DNA from: CAYLJO01 sp964383905
GTDB taxonomy: Bacteria > Acidobacteriota > Blastocatellia > Pyrinomonadales > Pyrinomonadaceae
Assembly (NCBI GenBank): GCA_964383905.1
Contig: CAYLJO010000274.1
Location: forward strand, 1-7,563
DNA length: 7,563 nt
Direction: 5' to 3'
Within the stretch, counting starts at the first letter, position 1. Every line of letters starts with the position of its first letter. The position numbers were made by a program, and so were the translations under genes. Positions 6,169 to 7,563 of this stretch are shown one piece after another. The notes under the pieces are model-generated. The model was not told the DNA's origin, did no database searches, and was given only the letters and a program-made list of their open reading frames with translations.

Positions 6169-7563
6169 ATGACGCATCCCGGTTCAGATCTATCGGCGCT
6201 TCCCCGGGGGAACCATGCACCTTTTCAGTTGCAGTTCGAGGCCATCACAGATAACTCTCTGAACGAGAGGACTCCTCTGATTGTTCCTCAGGGGGGAACA
6301 GATTTTGCCCCCCTTTCCTTTGCCCAGCAGCGGCTCTGGTTCCTCAACCAATTGGGTCGCGGCACGGTCACAGCTACCGCCGACAGCATTGCCGCATCCC
6401 TTCGCCTTCAAGGCCGGCTCAACCCGGAGGTGATGGAGCGGTGCATTAATGAGATTCTTCGCCGCCATCAGGTCTTATGGGCCACCTTCGCCCTCCGAGG
6501 CGAGCTGCCCGTGCAGATACTCCGCCCGAGCACCGGCTTACGGCTGATGGTCGAGGACTTAAGCTTAATGGCCGAGGCGGCGCGTGAGACTGAGTCGAAA
6601 AGGTTGGCCGCATCCCTTGCAGAGAGCCCCCCCGACTTGGCGCGCGACCCGCTCCTCTTGCGCCTCCATTTGCTCAAGCTCGGCGAAGAAGATCACGTGC
6701 TGCTGCTCGGCATGCACCGCATCATCGGCGACGACTATTCGGTGGGCATCTTCGTGCGCGAACTGATGACGCTCTACGACGCCTTCGCGGCGGGAAAGCC
6801 ATCACCCTTGGCGGAGCTGCCCGTGCAGTATGCCGATTATGCCGTCTGGCAGCGCGAGCATCTTCAGGGAGAGGTGCTCGAGGAGCAGCTCTCCTACTGG
6901 CGCGAGCAGCTCAAGGGTGCGCCCGGGGTGCTGGAGTTGCCGACCGATCATCCCCGCGCGCCCGTGCGGACCTATCGCGGGGCGAAGCGATCGCTTCGGC
7001 TCTCGAGAGATTTAAGCGAGGGGCTCATGGCCATCAGCCGGCACGCAGGGGCAACCCTCTTTATGACGCTGCTGGCCGCCTTTCAGATTCTGCTTGCGCG
7101 CTTGAGCGGTCAGAAGGAGGTCATGGTGGGTTCGGCCATCGTGGGCCGCACGCGGGCCGAGACTGAAGCTTTGATCGGCTTATTTGCCAACACGCTGGTC
7201 TTGCGCGGCGACTTGTCCGGCAACCCGACATTTAGAGAGTTGCTCGGTCGGGTCAAGGAGGCGACACTCGGAGCTTATGCCCATCAGGAGATGCCGTTTG
7301 AGAAACTGATTGAGGAATTGCCGCCCCAAAGAAGCCTGAGCTACGCGCCGCTCTTTCAGGTGATGTTCCAGCTCGAGGAGGTGCGCGCGGACGAGCAGGC
7401 AAGCGCGCCTGAGGCGGGTTTGACGCTTCATGAGCTGTCGATCGATAAAGGAACATCCTCCTTTGATTTGAGCCTCATGGTGCTCAAGGCGCGCGAGCAT
7501 CTCTCTTGCGCGCTGGAGTACAACACGGATCTGTTCGAGGAAGCGACCATCGAGAGGATGCTC
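6169..7563 (+). CDS. Nonribosomal peptide synthetase, N-terminal condensation-type domain (partial, runs off the window)
   Basis: The 465 visible residues cover a preceding stretch of 49 residues and an almost complete condensation domain, the module part that normally joins two carrier-bound substrates. Motifs in order: C1 SFAQQRLWFL (50-59), C2 RHQVLWATF (99-107), C3 HRIIGDD (183-189), C4 YADYAVWQ (221-228), C5 IGLFANTLVLR (336-346), C6 HQEMPFEKLIEEL (372-384), C7 RSLSYAPLFQVMF (388-400); EYNTDLFEEATIERML reaches the end of the domain. Overall phrasing is that of LCL-type domains. C3 departs from HHxxxDG: the catalytic second His is R184 and the Gly is D189, and two other usual Arg positions are W104 (C2) and Y392 (C7). 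Normal condensation activity is therefore doubtful. ATG 6169 has AAGGG eight bases upstream; GTG 6103 is an alternative. Adenylation and carrier domains, and hence the amino acid used, lie beyond the edge. The type II thioesterase immediately upstream supports a working NRPS locus. Confidence 0.95.
   Translation, partial: MTHPGSDLSALPRGNHAPFQLQFEAITDNSLNERTPLIVPQGGTDFAPLSFAQQRLWFLNQLGRGTVTATADSIAASLRLQGRLNPEVMERCINEILRRHQVLWATFALRGELPVQILRPSTGLRLMVEDLSLMAEAARETESKRLAASLAESPPDLARDPLLLRLHLLKLGEEDHVLLLGMHRIIGDDYSVGIFVRELMTLYDAFAAGKPSPLAELPVQYADYAVWQREHLQGEVLEEQLSYWREQLKGAPGVLELPTDHPRAPVRTYRGAKRSLRLSRDLSEGLMAISRHAGATLFMTLLAAFQILLARLSGQKEVMVGSAIVGRTRAETEALIGLFANTLVLRGDLSGNPTFRELLGRVKEATLGAYAHQEMPFEKLIEELPPQRSLSYAPLFQVMFQLEEVRADEQASAPEAGLTLHELSIDKGTSSFDLSLMVLKAREHLSCALEYNTDLFEEATIERML

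Noticed and set aside
6169..7563. Reading the locus as a glycopeptide-antibiotic cluster because of the HRxxxDD motif
   Set aside because: The motif alone is insufficient: the domain is N-terminal rather than before a terminal thioesterase domain, the rest of the domain reads as LCL-like, and no P450, hydroxyphenylglycine or halogenase gene is visible.
1..7563. CRISPR arrays, rRNA or insertion-sequence ends
   Set aside because: No regularly spaced direct repeats, rRNA-like blocks, transposase motifs or terminal inverted repeats with target duplications were seen.

Overview
The window (about 7.6 kb, moderately GC-rich in the genes, AT-rich at the left end) carries two functional blocks, all on the + strand. 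Its gene style (long leaders, a NRPS beside surface-glycan genes, ATG/GTG/TTG start choices) suggests a free-living, probably Gram-negative, non-model bacterium. There is no taxonomic marker here, so I do not name a phylum.

Left block, sugar-nucleotide and glycan initiation (about 1-5086). An AT-rich promoter region with a dyad lies before a DegT-type PLP sugar aminotransferase (235-1464). This gene overlaps by 11 bp a membrane phosphoglycosyl transferase of the WcaJ/PglC type (1454-2197). An 851-bp stretch without a convincing gene but with several perfect or near-perfect inverted repeats follows. Then comes a full-length membrane-bound nucleotide-sugar 4,6-dehydratase of the CapD/WbpM/PglF type (3049-5058), closed by a good intrinsic terminator (5064-5086). 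Dehydratase, aminotransferase and initiating transferase are the same three activities that open a bacillosamine-like (UDP-4-amino-4,6-dideoxy-GlcNAc) pathway: make the 4-keto sugar, aminate it, and load it on the lipid carrier. The N-acetyltransferase of that pathway is not in the window.

Right block, start of a nonribosomal peptide synthetase locus (about 5087-7563). A type II thioesterase with an intact Ser-Asp-His triad (5183-5971) is followed after 197 bp by the N-terminus of an NRPS (6169 to the window edge). The NRPS frame is open to the last base; its 465 visible residues are one almost complete condensation domain. No adenylation or carrier domain is reached, so the peptide cannot be predicted.

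Main point of interest: this condensation domain has good C1, C4, C5 and C6 motifs, but its catalytic HHxxxDG motif reads HRxxxDD. The second His, the catalytic one, is Arg, and the Gly is Asp. Two further conserved Arg positions, in C2 and C7, are Trp and Tyr. HRxxxDD is, as I recall, the signature of the non-condensing X domain of glycopeptide NRPSs, which recruits oxygenases. Seeing it at the front of an NRPS beside a type II thioesterase suggests either an inactive relic or a C-like domain with a recruiting or structural role.
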